From: Thiohalobacter sp.
Lineage (GTDB): Bacteria; Pseudomonadota; Gammaproteobacteria; DSM-19610
Direction of reading: 5' to 3'
Assembly (NCBI GenBank): GCA_026984835.1
Contig: JALSRI010000205.1
Location: 1-36,630 of the forward strand
Length of the DNA stretch: 36,630 bases
Part shown: piece after piece, positions 1-7,943 of the stretch
How the letters are laid out: every line of letters begins with the position of its first letter
Position numbering within the stretch: position 1 is the stretch's first letter
The notes under the pieces: model-generated
Database searches by the model: none
Told to the model about the DNA's origin: nothing
The model's input: only the letters and a program-made list of their open reading frames with translations
Translations under genes and position numbers: made by a program

Positions 1-1
1 A

Positions 2-58
2 GAGACGCGCGAGGAACTGCTGGAGAAGTACAAGCGGCTCAGCGGGGAGAATGCGTGA
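2..58 (+). CDS. fdx: C-terminal end of a YfhL-family 4Fe-4S ferredoxin (partial)
   Basis: Only the last 18 codons and the TGA stop lie in the window; the frame runs in from the left edge. The residues read ETREELLEKYKRLSGENA. From memory this closely resembles the tail of P. aeruginosa Fdx1 (YfhL family), which ends in a similar EKYRKITG motif. In that genome fdx1 also sits directly upstream of ggt, so context and sequence agree. The cysteine clusters that bind the two iron-sulfur centres would lie outside the window, so the function cannot be verified here. The stop overlaps the proposed GTG start of ggt in a GTGA arrangement, and a terminator-like hairpin follows about 30 bases later. Confidence 0.7.
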   Translation, partial: ETREELLEKYKRLSGENA

Positions 59-1791
59 GGGCTGCCGGCCGGCACGCGAAGACTCCGGGGCCCCTCATCG
101 GGGCCTTTTTGTTTGCCCTCTCCCTGCTCTGGCTGCCGGCGGCGTCGGCGCTGCAGCCGGCGCCGGCGGCGGTCGCCTCGGCTCATCCGCTGGCGACCGC
201 CGCGGGCGTCGAGATCCTCGAGGTCGGCGGCAACGCCTTCGACGCCGCAGTGGCCGTCAGCGCCGCGCTGGCGGTGGTCGAGCCCTACAGTTCGGGCATC
301 GGGGGCGGCGGCTTCTGGCTGTTGCACCGGGCCGCCGACGGTCGCCAGGTGATGGTGGACGGGCGCGAGCGGGCGCCGCTGGCCGCGCAGCGGGACATGT
401 ACCTGGACGCGGACGGTGAGGTGGTTCCCGGCCTGTCCATGGACGGACCGCTGGCGGCCGGCATCCCCGGCGAGCCGGCGGCGCTGGCGCACATCGCGCG
501 GCACTATGGCCGCCTGCCGCTGGCGCGCAGCCTGGCCCCCGCCATCCGCCTGGCCCGGGATGGCTTCGAGGTCGAGGGCCGCTACCGGCGCATGGCGAAG
601 TTCCGCCACGCGCTGTTGCGGAAGTGGCCCGGCTCGAAGTCGGTGTTTCTCGCCGACGGCCAGGTGCCGGCGGAGGGCTGGCGCCTGAAGCAGCCGGACC
701 TGGCGCGTACCCTGGAAGCGTTGGCCCGCGATGGCCGCGAGGGGTTCTACGCCGGGCCGGTGGCCGGGGCGCTGGTGGCGGGCGTGCGCAAGGCCGGCGG
801 CATCTGGCGCCGCGAGGATCTCGCCGCCTACCGGGTGGTGGAGCGCGAACCGGTGCGCTTCCGTTACCGCGATCTCACCATCGTGTCGGCGGCGCCGCCC
901 TCGTCCGGCGGTATCGCGCTGGCGACGCTGCTGAACATCGTCTCGGCCTGGCCGCTGGACGCGCTCGATGCCGCCACCCGCACCCACCTGGTGGTGGAGG
1001 CCATGCGCCGCGCCTACCGCGACCGCGCCCAGTACCTGGGCGACCCCGACTTCGTCGATATCCCGGTCGCGCGGCTGCTGCATCCCTGGTACGCGGCCGG
1101 CCTGCGCGCTTCGCTGCGCGAGGATCGCGCCACGCCTTCCGACAGCCTGCCGGGCCGGGTGCCGGGGCGCGAGGGCTTCGACACCACCCATCTCTCCATC
1201 ATCGACGCCGAGGGCAATCGCGTCGCCGCCACGCTCAGCATCAACTACCCCTTCGGTTCGGGCTTCGTGGCGCCCGGCACCGGCGTGTTGCTGAACGACG
1301 AGATGGACGATTTCTCGGCCAAGCCGGGCGTGCCCAACGCCTACGGGCTGGTGGGGGCCGAGGCCAACGCCATCGCGCCGGGCAAGCGGCCCTTGTCGAG
1401 CATGAGCCCGACCTTCGTGGAGAGCGAACGCGGGGTGGCGGTGCTGGGCACGCCCGGCGGCAGCCGCATCATCACCATGGTGGCGCTGGCCATCCTCGAT
1501 CTGGCCGCCGGCAACGACCCGGCGCACTGGGTGGCGCTGCCGCGCTTTCATCACCAGTACCTGCCGGACGAGATCCAGTACGAGCCGGGGGCGCTGGCGC
1601 CGGCCGTGGCCGAGGGCCTGCGCCGGCGCGGCCACCGGCTGCACGAGGTGGGGCGCTACGGCAACATGCAGGCGCTGTACCGCGAGCGTGCCTCGGGGCG
1701 CGTCACCGCCGCTTCCGACCCGCGCGGCATCGGCACCGCCACGGTGAAGGTTCTTCCTGCTCGCGACGCGTCCCGGCAAAAACCGGATTGA
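55..1791 (+). CDS. ggt: Gamma-glutamyltransferase precursor
   Basis: Periplasmic N-terminal-nucleophile hydrolase (578 aa) that cleaves gamma-glutamyl bonds of glutathione and transfers the group to water or amino acids. Residues 14-32 form a hydrophobic signal peptide ending in PAASA. The family hallmark is clear: the precursor is expected to self-cleave before the TTH motif, making Thr377 the nucleophile of the small subunit. Downstream are the NDEMDDFSAKPG, PLSSMSPT and GTPGGSRIIT motifs that shape the active site. Length matches the family. The GTG at 55 overlaps the upstream stop and gives the full signal peptide; TTG at 109 is the only plausible later start and leaves a very short signal. 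There is no in-frame ATG before about residue 100. The transcription terminator-like hairpin at 89-114 lies inside the gene. Confidence 0.92.
   Translation: MRAAGRHAKTPGPLIGAFLFALSLLWLPAASALQPAPAAVASAHPLATAAGVEILEVGGNAFDAAVAVSAALAVVEPYSSGIGGGGFWLLHRAADGRQVMVDGRERAPLAAQRDMYLDADGEVVPGLSMDGPLAAGIPGEPAALAHIARHYGRLPLARSLAPAIRLARDGFEVEGRYRRMAKFRHALLRKWPGSKSVFLADGQVPAEGWRLKQPDLARTLEALARDGREGFYAGPVAGALVAGVRKAGGIWRREDLAAYRVVEREPVRFRYRDLTIVSAAPPSSGGIALATLLNIVSAWPLDALDAATRTHLVVEAMRRAYRDRAQYLGDPDFVDIPVARLLHPWYAAGLRASLREDRATPSDSLPGRVPGREGFDTTHLSIIDAEGNRVAATLSINYPFGSGFVAPGTGVLLNDEMDDFSAKPGVPNAYGLVGAEANAIAPGKRPLSSMSPTFVESERGVAVLGTPGGSRIITMVALAILDLAAGNDPAHWVALPRFHHQYLPDEIQYEPGALAPAVAEGLRRRGHRLHEVGRYGNMQALYRERASGRVTAASDPRGIGTATVKVLPARDASRQKPD
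89..114 (+). terminator. Intrinsic-terminator-like hairpin inside the start of ggt
   Basis: GGCCCC (89-94), a five-base loop and GGGGCC (100-105) form a six-pair GC stem, followed immediately by TTTTTGTTT. This is the classic layout of a Rho-independent terminator for the ferredoxin gene that stops at 58. It lies within the reading frame of ggt, where it encodes the start of the signal-peptide core, so ggt transcripts from upstream would have to read through it. Confidence 0.7.
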
Positions 1792-1853
1792 TGCGTTCTC
1801 CGGCCTGGAACCGGGCGGGTTCCTCATCGCGGCGCGGGCCGCCCGTGAAGCCT

Positions 1854-2669
1854 TCAGCGCTGACAGCGGGGGCAATAGAAGGTGGAACGCTGGCCAATGC
1901 GCGTGGCGCGTATCGGCGCGCCGCATTGCATGCAGGGTTCACCGGCGCGGCCGTAGACCCTTAGCGTCTGCTGGAAGTAGCCGGGCCGGCCGTCGCCGCC
2001 GACGAAGTCGCGCAGGGTGGTGCCGCCCCGGGCGATGGCCTGCTGCAGGATGTCACGGACGCTCTTCGCCAGCCGTTCGTACCGTTGCCTGGAAATGCGC
2101 CCGGCCGGGCGCGCCGGATGGATACCGGCCAGGAACAGGGCTTCGTTGGCGTAGATGTTCCCCACCCCGGCCACGGTGTGGCTGTCCATGAGGAAGCTCT
2201 TCACCGCCACTCGTCGGCCGCGGGAGCGCCGGTACAGCCAGGCGCCGTCGAAGGCGGCGTCGAAGGGCTCGGGACCGAGGTCGCGCAGCAGCCGGTGGCG
2301 GGTCGGGTCGGTGCGTGTCCACAACAGGGCGCCGAAGCGGCGCGGGTCGGTCAGCCGCAGGCAGTTGCCGTCGTCGAGCACCAGGTCGACGTGGTCGTGC
2401 GGTCCGGGCGCGCTGTCGGCCGGCACCAGCCGCAGGCTGCCCGACATGCCGAGGTGCACGATGGCGGTGCCGGCGTCGGTCACCAGCAGCAGGTACTTGG
2501 CGCGGCGTTCCACGGCGCGGATGACCTGGCCGGGCAGCGCCCGTTCCAGGGCGCGCGGCACCGGCCAGCGCAGGCGCCGCTGGCGCACCACCACGCCGGT
2601 CACGCGGCGGCCCTTCACATGCGGTTCGATGCCGCGGCGGGTGGTTTCCACTTCGGGTAGTTCGGGCAT
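1854..2669 (-). CDS. mutM: Formamidopyrimidine-DNA glycosylase (Fpg)
   Basis: Base-excision repair enzyme of 271 aa that removes 8-oxoguanine and ring-opened purines and nicks the strand by beta,delta-elimination. The start is fixed by the invariant N-terminus [13 protein letters not shown], whose Pro becomes the catalytic residue after Met removal and whose Glu is catalytic. The open frame extends 22 codons further upstream but those are not part of the family. The C-terminus carries the zinc finger CMQC...CPRC that completes the DNA-binding site. The gene converges with ggt (62 bases between stops, no convincing terminator seen). It lies downstream of the ABC operon on the same strand, separated by a REP pair, so it probably has its own promoter in 2670-2736. 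Confidence 0.95.
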   Translation of the reverse strand: MPELPEVETTRRGIEPHVKGRRVTGVVVRQRRLRWPVPRALERALPGQVIRAVERRAKYLLLVTDAGTAIVHLGMSGSLRLVPADSAPGPHDHVDLVLDDGNCLRLTDPRRFGALLWTRTDPTRHRLLRDLGPEPFDAAFDGAWLYRRSRGRRVAVKSFLMDSHTVAGVGNIYANEALFLAGIHPARPAGRISRQRYERLAKSVRDILQQAIARGGTTLRDFVGGDGRPGYFQQTLRVYGRAGEPCMQCGAPIRATRIGQRSTFYCPRCQR

Positions 2670-2736
2670 GGAGCGCTTCAGCCTGTCGAGAGGGTCCAGC
2701 CCCCAATGATCACCCCGACGCCCCCCTTCTTCCACC

Positions 2737-2833
2737 CACCCCTGTAGGAGCGGGCTCGCCCGCGATTGCAGCGGCCACCGGACCGTCGTCCCGGCTGCGC
2801 CGGATCGCGGGCGAGCCCGCTCCTACAGGGGTG
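2737..2833. repeat. REP/BIME-like element, perfect 30-bp inverted arms
   Basis: Positions 2737-2766 and 2804-2833 are exact reverse complements over 30 bases. Each arm contains GTAGGAGCGGGCTCGCCCGC, which itself folds (GCGGGC-TC-GCCCGC). The 37-base spacer, read on the minus strand, contains CCGGCGCAGCCGGG followed by a CGGTCCGGTGGCCGC stretch. Both reappear in the array at 17859-18060, so this is a dispersed family rather than a chance palindrome. The right arm covers the last codons and stop of the DUF4340 gene. It may also act as a processing or termination structure between that operon and mutM. Confidence 0.85.
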
Positions 2834-3692
2834 CCTGATCGCCGGTGTCGGTGGCCGGTGGAGGCGGGAGTTGCAGCAGGCTGTCGGCCTGGTTGCCCAG
2901 CTGGTACTGGATGCCCAGGTCGGGGCGGGCCAGCACCAGTTCCGGTTCGCGTCGGGTGACGATGAATGTCACGGTCCGCTGCGGCGCGCCCAGCCGCACC
3001 TGGATGCGGTCGCCCCGGGGTTTCTCTTCCATCGGCCGCACGGTCAGGGCGGCCGCGTCCTGCCAGCGTTCCACGAAGCGCTGCACTTCGTCACTCGATA
3101 CGTCCTCGTGGTCTTTCACCGACCAGCCGCCGTCGTTCTTGCGCACCGCCAGCCCCGGCAGCTCGATGGCCTCGATGCGCTGGGCGGGCGCGAACAGCCG
3201 GCGGCGCACAAACCGGGTGTAGTCGGCGTCGATGAGGTGCTGGTAGAGGTCGGGAATGAGGAGGATGCGTTCCCCCACCTTCACGTAGCGCAGGCCGTCC
3301 AGGGGCTCGAGGGTGCCGAAGTCGAGGCGGATGTCGTCGAGGGTCACGCTGGAGGCCGGCGGGTCCAGCTGCAGGGCGGCGGCGTCCAGCTCGGCGGCGG
3401 CGTAGCTGCGCACGGCTTCCTGGCTGGCCAGCCGGGTCAGCGACTTGATCTGGAAGTCGTCGGCGGGCAGCGGCGGCTGGCGCTCGATCACCCAGCCCTG
3501 CGCCGTGCGTTGCAGCTCCAGGGGCGGGCGCAGCCGGCGTTCGATGTGGATGCGCCGGACCTGGTCGGGCTGCAGTGCGGTGAGGGTCACGGGCGCCGGC
3601 TTGCCTTCCTGGCCCGGCTGGTAGTACGCCACCAGCGCCAGCGCGGCGACGGCGCCGAGCAGCAGCAGGTTGAGTATCCAGCGCGAGGTCAC
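2823..3692 (-). CDS. DUF4340 domain protein, membrane-anchored ABC-complex partner
   Basis: A 289-aa protein with one N-terminal transmembrane segment (about residues 5-23, WILNLLLLGAVAALALVAYY) and a large, probably periplasmic, region. The pattern of short beta-rich repeats and the location directly after a GldG-like gene identify it as a DUF4340 protein; this family is found next to GldG-type ABC systems and has no established biochemical function. It is the last gene of the four-gene leftward operon and starts 10 bases after the GldG-like stop. The final codons and TAG stop lie inside one arm of a REP element, so its C-terminus (ending QAPL) was probably set by that insertion. The family call is from pattern and context, without a search. 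Confidence 0.75.
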   Translation of the reverse strand: MTSRWILNLLLLGAVAALALVAYYQPGQEGKPAPVTLTALQPDQVRRIHIERRLRPPLELQRTAQGWVIERQPPLPADDFQIKSLTRLASQEAVRSYAAAELDAAALQLDPPASSVTLDDIRLDFGTLEPLDGLRYVKVGERILLIPDLYQHLIDADYTRFVRRRLFAPAQRIEAIELPGLAVRKNDGGWSVKDHEDVSSDEVQRFVERWQDAAALTVRPMEEKPRGDRIQVRLGAPQRTVTFIVTRREPELVLARPDLGIQYQLGNQADSLLQLPPPPATDTGDQAPL

Positions 3693-3702
3693 GGGCGCGC
3701 TC

Positions 3703-5070
3703 TCAGCGACGGCGGCGCCGCCACCAGATGAACAGGCCGGCGGCCAGCAGCAGGCCGGGCAGTACGAACAGGAAGCCGAAGCCGATGACGGCCTGCGCGG
3801 TCCGGCCCAGCTCCAGCGTGGCGTCGCCGGCGGTGCGCGCCGGGATGGCGACGAAGTCGTCGTCGTGGTCGAGCCAGTTGACCAGGTTCAGGCCCAGCTC
3901 CAGGTTGCCGCCGTTGCCGAGGTAGGTGTTGGACAGGAAGTCGCCGTCGCCGATCACCGCCGCGCGCTGCTCCTTGCTGTCGCCGTCGTCGCCGCCGTCG
4001 CGCTCGCGCACCAGCACGAAGCCGATGTCGAGCGGCCCGGCGCGCTCGTCGCTGTCCTGGTCGAAGCGCAGGGTGTCGGCGTCCAGTGGCCCGATCTCGG
4101 TCCAGGAGCGTTCCAGGGTGGTCAGCAGCGGCTGCGCCTGCCAGCCGTCGGTGGCCTCGACCTCCATGGCGACGGCCTGCGGGAACAGGGTGGTGCTGGC
4201 CAGGTCGCGGGCCACCGGATGCGGCGGGTAGTCCAGGATCAGGGCGAAGGCCGGGTTGCCGATGCCGAACAGGCGGGTGCTGGCGTCGACCACCACGCCG
4301 GGCAGGAAGTCGACGCCCAGCGACTCGGCCAGCGGTCCCAGGCCGGCGTCCTCGCCCGGTTCGGCCAGCCACAGCAGGTTGCCGCCACGCTCCAGGTACT
4401 TGCGCAGGATCTGCACTTCGCCGGGCAGCAGGCGGTTGCGCGGGCTGGCGATCACCAGCAGGCTGACGTCGTCGGGGATCTCCGGCGTGGCGGCCAGGTT
4501 GAGGGTGGTCAGCTCGACGCCGCGCTGTTCCAGCGCTGCGCCGAAGTTGCCCAGGTCGGCGTTGGCGCGGCCGTGCGGATCGCGTTCGCCGTGGCCACTG
4601 AGGAAGGCCACCTTGCGCTTGTTGCGGTGGGCGACGCGCAGCAGGGCATTGGTGATGGCTTCTTCCGACAGCTCGGTGGCCGGTTCGCTGCGGCCCTGAT
4701 AGGCGATGCGCAGCTCACCGTCGCGCTTCACCCCCAGCTCGCGTACCCGCTCGGGTTCCGCGTCCGGGTTGACGAACAGCAGTTCGAGGTCGGGCTTGTA
4801 GCGCTGGTAGCGGCCCACCAGGTCGCGGATGCGGTCGCGCAGCATGGGGTTCTCGCGCGCGAAGGCGGTGATGCGGATTTCGCCCGGCATGCGGTCGAGC
4901 AGCTCCCGGCTGGCCCCGGACAGGCTGTTGCGGCCACCGGCGGTCCAGTCGGCCTCGATGCTGTAGCGGGTGCTGAGCCAGGCGGCCAGCCCCACCAGGG
5001 CCAGCAGCGCCGCCACGAAGACGGCGTTCTGCAACTGCAACTGGCGGCGTGACTTGCGGGTGATCTGCAT
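3703..5070 (-). CDS. GldG-like ABC-transporter auxiliary protein
   Basis: A 455-aa protein of the GldG / ABC_transp_aux family. It has an N-terminal transmembrane helix (about residues 17-36), a long extracytoplasmic part with features typical of the family (an early NSLSGASRELL stretch, then KVAFLSGHGERDP and a glutamine-amidotransferase-like fold), and a C-terminal helix near residues 430-450 ending in basic residues. GldG in Bacteroidetes works with an ATPase (GldA) and permease (GldF) and is needed for gliding; in Proteobacteria the role is unknown. The ATG at 5070 lies 2 bases after the permease stop, and the residues after it (MQITRKSRRQ) look like a cytoplasmic anchor. The open frame continues upstream only because it shadows the permease gene. 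Confidence 0.82.
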   Translation of the reverse strand: MQITRKSRRQLQLQNAVFVAALLALVGLAAWLSTRYSIEADWTAGGRNSLSGASRELLDRMPGEIRITAFARENPMLRDRIRDLVGRYQRYKPDLELLFVNPDAEPERVRELGVKRDGELRIAYQGRSEPATELSEEAITNALLRVAHRNKRKVAFLSGHGERDPHGRANADLGNFGAALEQRGVELTTLNLAATPEIPDDVSLLVIASPRNRLLPGEVQILRKYLERGGNLLWLAEPGEDAGLGPLAESLGVDFLPGVVVDASTRLFGIGNPAFALILDYPPHPVARDLASTTLFPQAVAMEVEATDGWQAQPLLTTLERSWTEIGPLDADTLRFDQDSDERAGPLDIGFVLVRERDGGDDGDSKEQRAAVIGDGDFLSNTYLGNGGNLELGLNLVNWLDHDDDFVAIPARTAGDATLELGRTAQAVIGFGFLFVLPGLLLAAGLFIWWRRRRR

Positions 5071-5072
5071 GG

Positions 5073-5825
5073 TCAGCCGGTCAGTCTCTGTTCGTCGAGG
5101 CGCCGGATCCCCAGCACCAGGAAGGTGAGGGTGAGCAGCAGGTAGTAGGCCAGGTCGGCGCTGCTGAACAGCCCCTTGAGGAAGGACTCCAGGTGGGTCT
5201 GCAGCGACAGGTAGTGGAACAGCCCGGTCACCTCGGCGCGCTCGCCGCCGCTCCAGTCGATGATCCACAGCAGGATCAGCACGCCGAAGGTGCTGACCGC
5301 GGCCACCACCGGCTGTTCGGTGAGCAGCGACATGTAGACGCCGATGGCGGCGAAGGAGGCCAGCAGCAGCGCCAGCCCCAGCAGGCCGGCAGCCAGCTTG
5401 CCGGCGTCCAGCGCGGTGCCGGCATACAGCGACAGCGGCATCAGCGCCAGCATGGCCAGCAGCAGCAGGAAGAAGGCGAACACGCCGAGGAACTTGCCCA
5501 GCACGATGTCGGTCATGGACAGCGGCGACGACAGCAGCAGCGACAGTGTGCCGCTGCGCCGTTCCTCGCTGAACACACGCATGGTGACCGCCGGCGCCAG
5601 CAACAGCAGCAGGAAGCCCGACGTCTGCAGCAGGGGTGCGGCGACGATGTCGGTGACACCGGGCGCGCCCTCCATGCCGGCCAGGCGCGGTTGCAACATC
5701 ATGAAGGTGTCGAGCTGGGACAGGAACAGGTAGGCCATGATGAGCTGGATCACCGCCAGCAGCGTCCAGGCCAGCGGTGACAGGAACAGGGTGCGCAGCT
5801 CGCGGGCGGCGATGGTGAGGATCAT
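5073..5825 (-). CDS. ABC-2 type permease of a GldF-like transporter
   Basis: A 250-aa integral membrane protein with about six hydrophobic segments, starting MILTIAARELRTLFLSPLAW. That opening and the internal motif SEERRSGTLSLLLSSP are typical of ABC-2 permeases of the GldF/NosY type. The start codon overlaps the stop of the upstream ATPase by one base (TGATG), which predicts translational coupling, and the next gene starts 2 bases after its stop. With the ATPase it should form the transport core. The GldG-like and DUF4340 proteins are its extracytoplasmic partners. The substrate cannot be told from sequence. Confidence 0.88.
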   Translation of the reverse strand: MILTIAARELRTLFLSPLAWTLLAVIQLIMAYLFLSQLDTFMMLQPRLAGMEGAPGVTDIVAAPLLQTSGFLLLLLAPAVTMRVFSEERRSGTLSLLLSSPLSMTDIVLGKFLGVFAFFLLLLAMLALMPLSLYAGTALDAGKLAAGLLGLALLLASFAAIGVYMSLLTEQPVVAAVSTFGVLILLWIIDWSGGERAEVTGLFHYLSLQTHLESFLKGLFSSADLAYYLLLTLTFLVLGIRRLDEQRLTG

Positions 5826-6775
5826 CAGGCCACCTCCTCCGCGCCGGCCGGAGGCTCGCTGCAGGTCAGGTCCACGAACACCTGTTCGAGGCTGCGCCGG
5901 TCGAGCGCCAGCTCCCGCAGCCCCCATTGCTTGTCGTGCACCAGGGCGGCCACCCGGTCCGCCGGGTTGTCACCCTCGAACACCAGCCGCAGGCGGTTCG
6001 GTCCGGCGCTCTCCACCGTGGTGATGCCGGGCAGCGTGCGCAGGGCATCGGCATCGGCCGGCTCGCGCGTCTCGAGCAGCAGGGTGTTGCCCGCCAGGCG
6101 CTGCTGCAGCCGGTCCATGGACTCGGCGAACACCAGCCGGCCCTGGTTGATGATCTGCACCCGCGTACAGGTGGCCTGCACTTCCGGCAGGATATGGGTG
6201 GAGAGAATGATGCCGTGGCGCTCGCCCAGCTCCCGGATCAGGCCGCGGATGTCGCGGATCTGGATGGGGTCCAGGCCCACCGTGGGCTCGTCGAGGATGA
6301 CCACGGCCGGGTCGTGCAGGATGGCCTGGGCGATGCCGACCCGCTGCTGGTAGCCCTTGGACAGGGTGCCGATCAGGCGCCGGCCGGCGTCGTCCAGGCC
6401 GCAGCGCTCCTTGGCCCGCGCCACCGCCCGTCCGCGTTCGGCCCGCGCCAGCCGGTGCAGGCGGGCGCAGTAGTGCAGGTATTCGTCGACGGTGAGCTCG
6501 CGGTACAGCGGCGGTTGTTCCGGCAGGTAGCCGATGTCCGCCTTGGCGCGGCGTGGCTGGTCGAGCAGGTCGGTGCCGTTGATGGTGATGCGTCCGCCGC
6601 TGGGCGCCAGGGTGCCGGCGATCATGCGCATGGTGGTGGACTTGCCGGCGCCGTTGGGGCCGAGAAAGCCCAGTACCTCGCCCTGGGCGAGCTGGAAGCT
6701 GACGTCCTGAACGGCGCAGTGGTGGCCGTAGTAGCGGTGCAGGTGTTCGGCACTGATCAGGATTTTTGCATCCAT
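5825..6775 (-). CDS. ABC transporter ATP-binding protein (GldA-like)
   Basis: A 316-aa ATPase with all the standard motifs: Walker A GPNGAGKST at residues 39-47, Q-loop in YLPEQPP, signature LSKGYQQ at 138-144, Walker B VVILDEP at 158-164 and the switch histidine in STHILPE. The roughly 90-residue C-terminal extension is typical of ATPases that pair with ABC-2 permeases. First gene of the leftward operon, transcribed divergently from the globin-coupled cyclase across about 100 bases. MDAKILISAEHL at 6775 is the preferred start by comparison with family length. An in-frame ATG at 6820 is possible, and neither has a good Shine-Dalgarno sequence. Confidence 0.9.
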   Translation of the reverse strand: MDAKILISAEHLHRYYGHHCAVQDVSFQLAQGEVLGFLGPNGAGKSTTMRMIAGTLAPSGGRITINGTDLLDQPRRAKADIGYLPEQPPLYRELTVDEYLHYCARLHRLARAERGRAVARAKERCGLDDAGRRLIGTLSKGYQQRVGIAQAILHDPAVVILDEPTVGLDPIQIRDIRGLIRELGERHGIILSTHILPEVQATCTRVQIINQGRLVFAESMDRLQQRLAGNTLLLETREPADADALRTLPGITTVESAGPNRLRLVFEGDNPADRVAALVHDKQWGLRELALDRRSLEQVFVDLTCSEPPAGAEEVA

Positions 6776-6875
6776 GTGTTCTATGATCTGCCCTGTATCC
6801 GGAAAAGCCAGGAACTCCATTGTTCGAACGGCGCCCAAGAATAACCGAAATGCCGGCTGAATGGGATAGCCCCTG

Positions 6876-7940
6876 ATGGCGGCCGCCGATACCGCCACGA
6901 CCCTGTGCGACCAGTTCGGCCTCGACGCCGCCTGGCGCGCGGCGCAGCTGGCGCTGGTCGACCTCGCGGCGGCGGATCACCCGCGTGTCGAGCTGTTGCA
7001 CGAACGCGTCCTCGGCGGCGACAGCGCCGTTTCCATCATCGACGACTTCTACGTGCACCTGCTCAAGAACGGGCAGGCCGCGCGCCTGCTGGCGAGCTTC
7101 GACATGGACAGGCTCAAAAAGTTGCAGGTCGGCCACCTGCGGACCCTGGGGCGTGACTTCGACAGCGCCGCCTATTTCGAGGCGCGCCTGCGGGTCGGCA
7201 TCGCCCACGCGCGGGTCGGCGTGCCACTGGGCCTGTACCTGGCCGCGTTCGGCTACCTGCAGGTGCTGGTGCTGTACGAGATCGAGGCCGCCGGCCTGGC
7301 GGGCGACGAGCGCCAGGCGCTGGTGGAGCTGGTGGTCAAGCTCAATACCCTGGACGTCACCCTGGCGGCCGAGGTCTATCACCGCACCCGGGTGCAGGAC
7401 CTGCAGCGCTCGGTGCGCCAGCTCGAACACGAGCGCAGGCAGTTGCGCGACCAGTTGCAGCAGGATGCCCTGACCGGGGTGTCCAGCCGGGTCGGCCTGC
7501 TGGAGGAGATCGGCCGGGCGCTGGACGCGGCGCTGCGCACCGGCCAGCCGCTGTGCCTGATCATGGCCGACCTGGACCATTTCAAGCAGGTCAACGACAC
7601 CCACGGCCACGCGGTGGGCGATGCGGTGCTGCGCGAGGTGGCGGGACGCATCAAGGCGGCGCTGCGCGAGTTCGACCTGGTGGGCCGCTACGGCGGCGAG
7701 GAGTTCGTCATCCTGCTGGAGAACACCTCGCTGCACACCGCCCGCCAGGTGGCCGAGCGCGTGCGGCGCCGCATCGCCGACCAGCCGGTCAAGGCGGGCG
7801 GGCACCTGATCGACATCACCCTCAGCCAGGGTCTGGCGCTGGCCAGTCCCGGGGACGATCCGGACAGCCTGCTGGCGCGCGCCGACCAGGCCATGTACCG
7901 GGCCAAGCAGGCCGGTCGCAACTGCATCGCCGAGGCCTGA
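6876..7940 (+). CDS. Globin-coupled diguanylate cyclase (DosC-like)
   Basis: A 354-aa oxygen-sensor cyclase that should make c-di-GMP. Residues about 20-170 form a globin-coupled sensor domain. His111 in GIAHARVG fits the proximal haem ligand, and Tyr59 in DDFYVHLL matches the distal tyrosine of E. coli DosC (YddV). A short helical linker (QDLQRSVRQLEHERRQLRDQ) leads to a GGDEF domain with an intact active site, GGEEF at 273-277. An RxxD inhibitory site (REFD) lies five residues before it, so product inhibition is expected. The gene lacks the middle domain seen in some DosC proteins. Its stop is 3 bases before the GTG of the HyuA-like gene, implying one transcript. It starts about 100 bases from the divergent ABC operon. 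Confidence 0.88.
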   Translation: MAAADTATTLCDQFGLDAAWRAAQLALVDLAAADHPRVELLHERVLGGDSAVSIIDDFYVHLLKNGQAARLLASFDMDRLKKLQVGHLRTLGRDFDSAAYFEARLRVGIAHARVGVPLGLYLAAFGYLQVLVLYEIEAAGLAGDERQALVELVVKLNTLDVTLAAEVYHRTRVQDLQRSVRQLEHERRQLRDQLQQDALTGVSSRVGLLEEIGRALDAALRTGQPLCLIMADLDHFKQVNDTHGHAVGDAVLREVAGRIKAALREFDLVGRYGGEEFVILLENTSLHTARQVAERVRRRIADQPVKAGGHLIDITLSQGLALASPGDDPDSLLARADQAMYRAKQAGRNCIAEA

Positions 7941-7943
7941 GCC

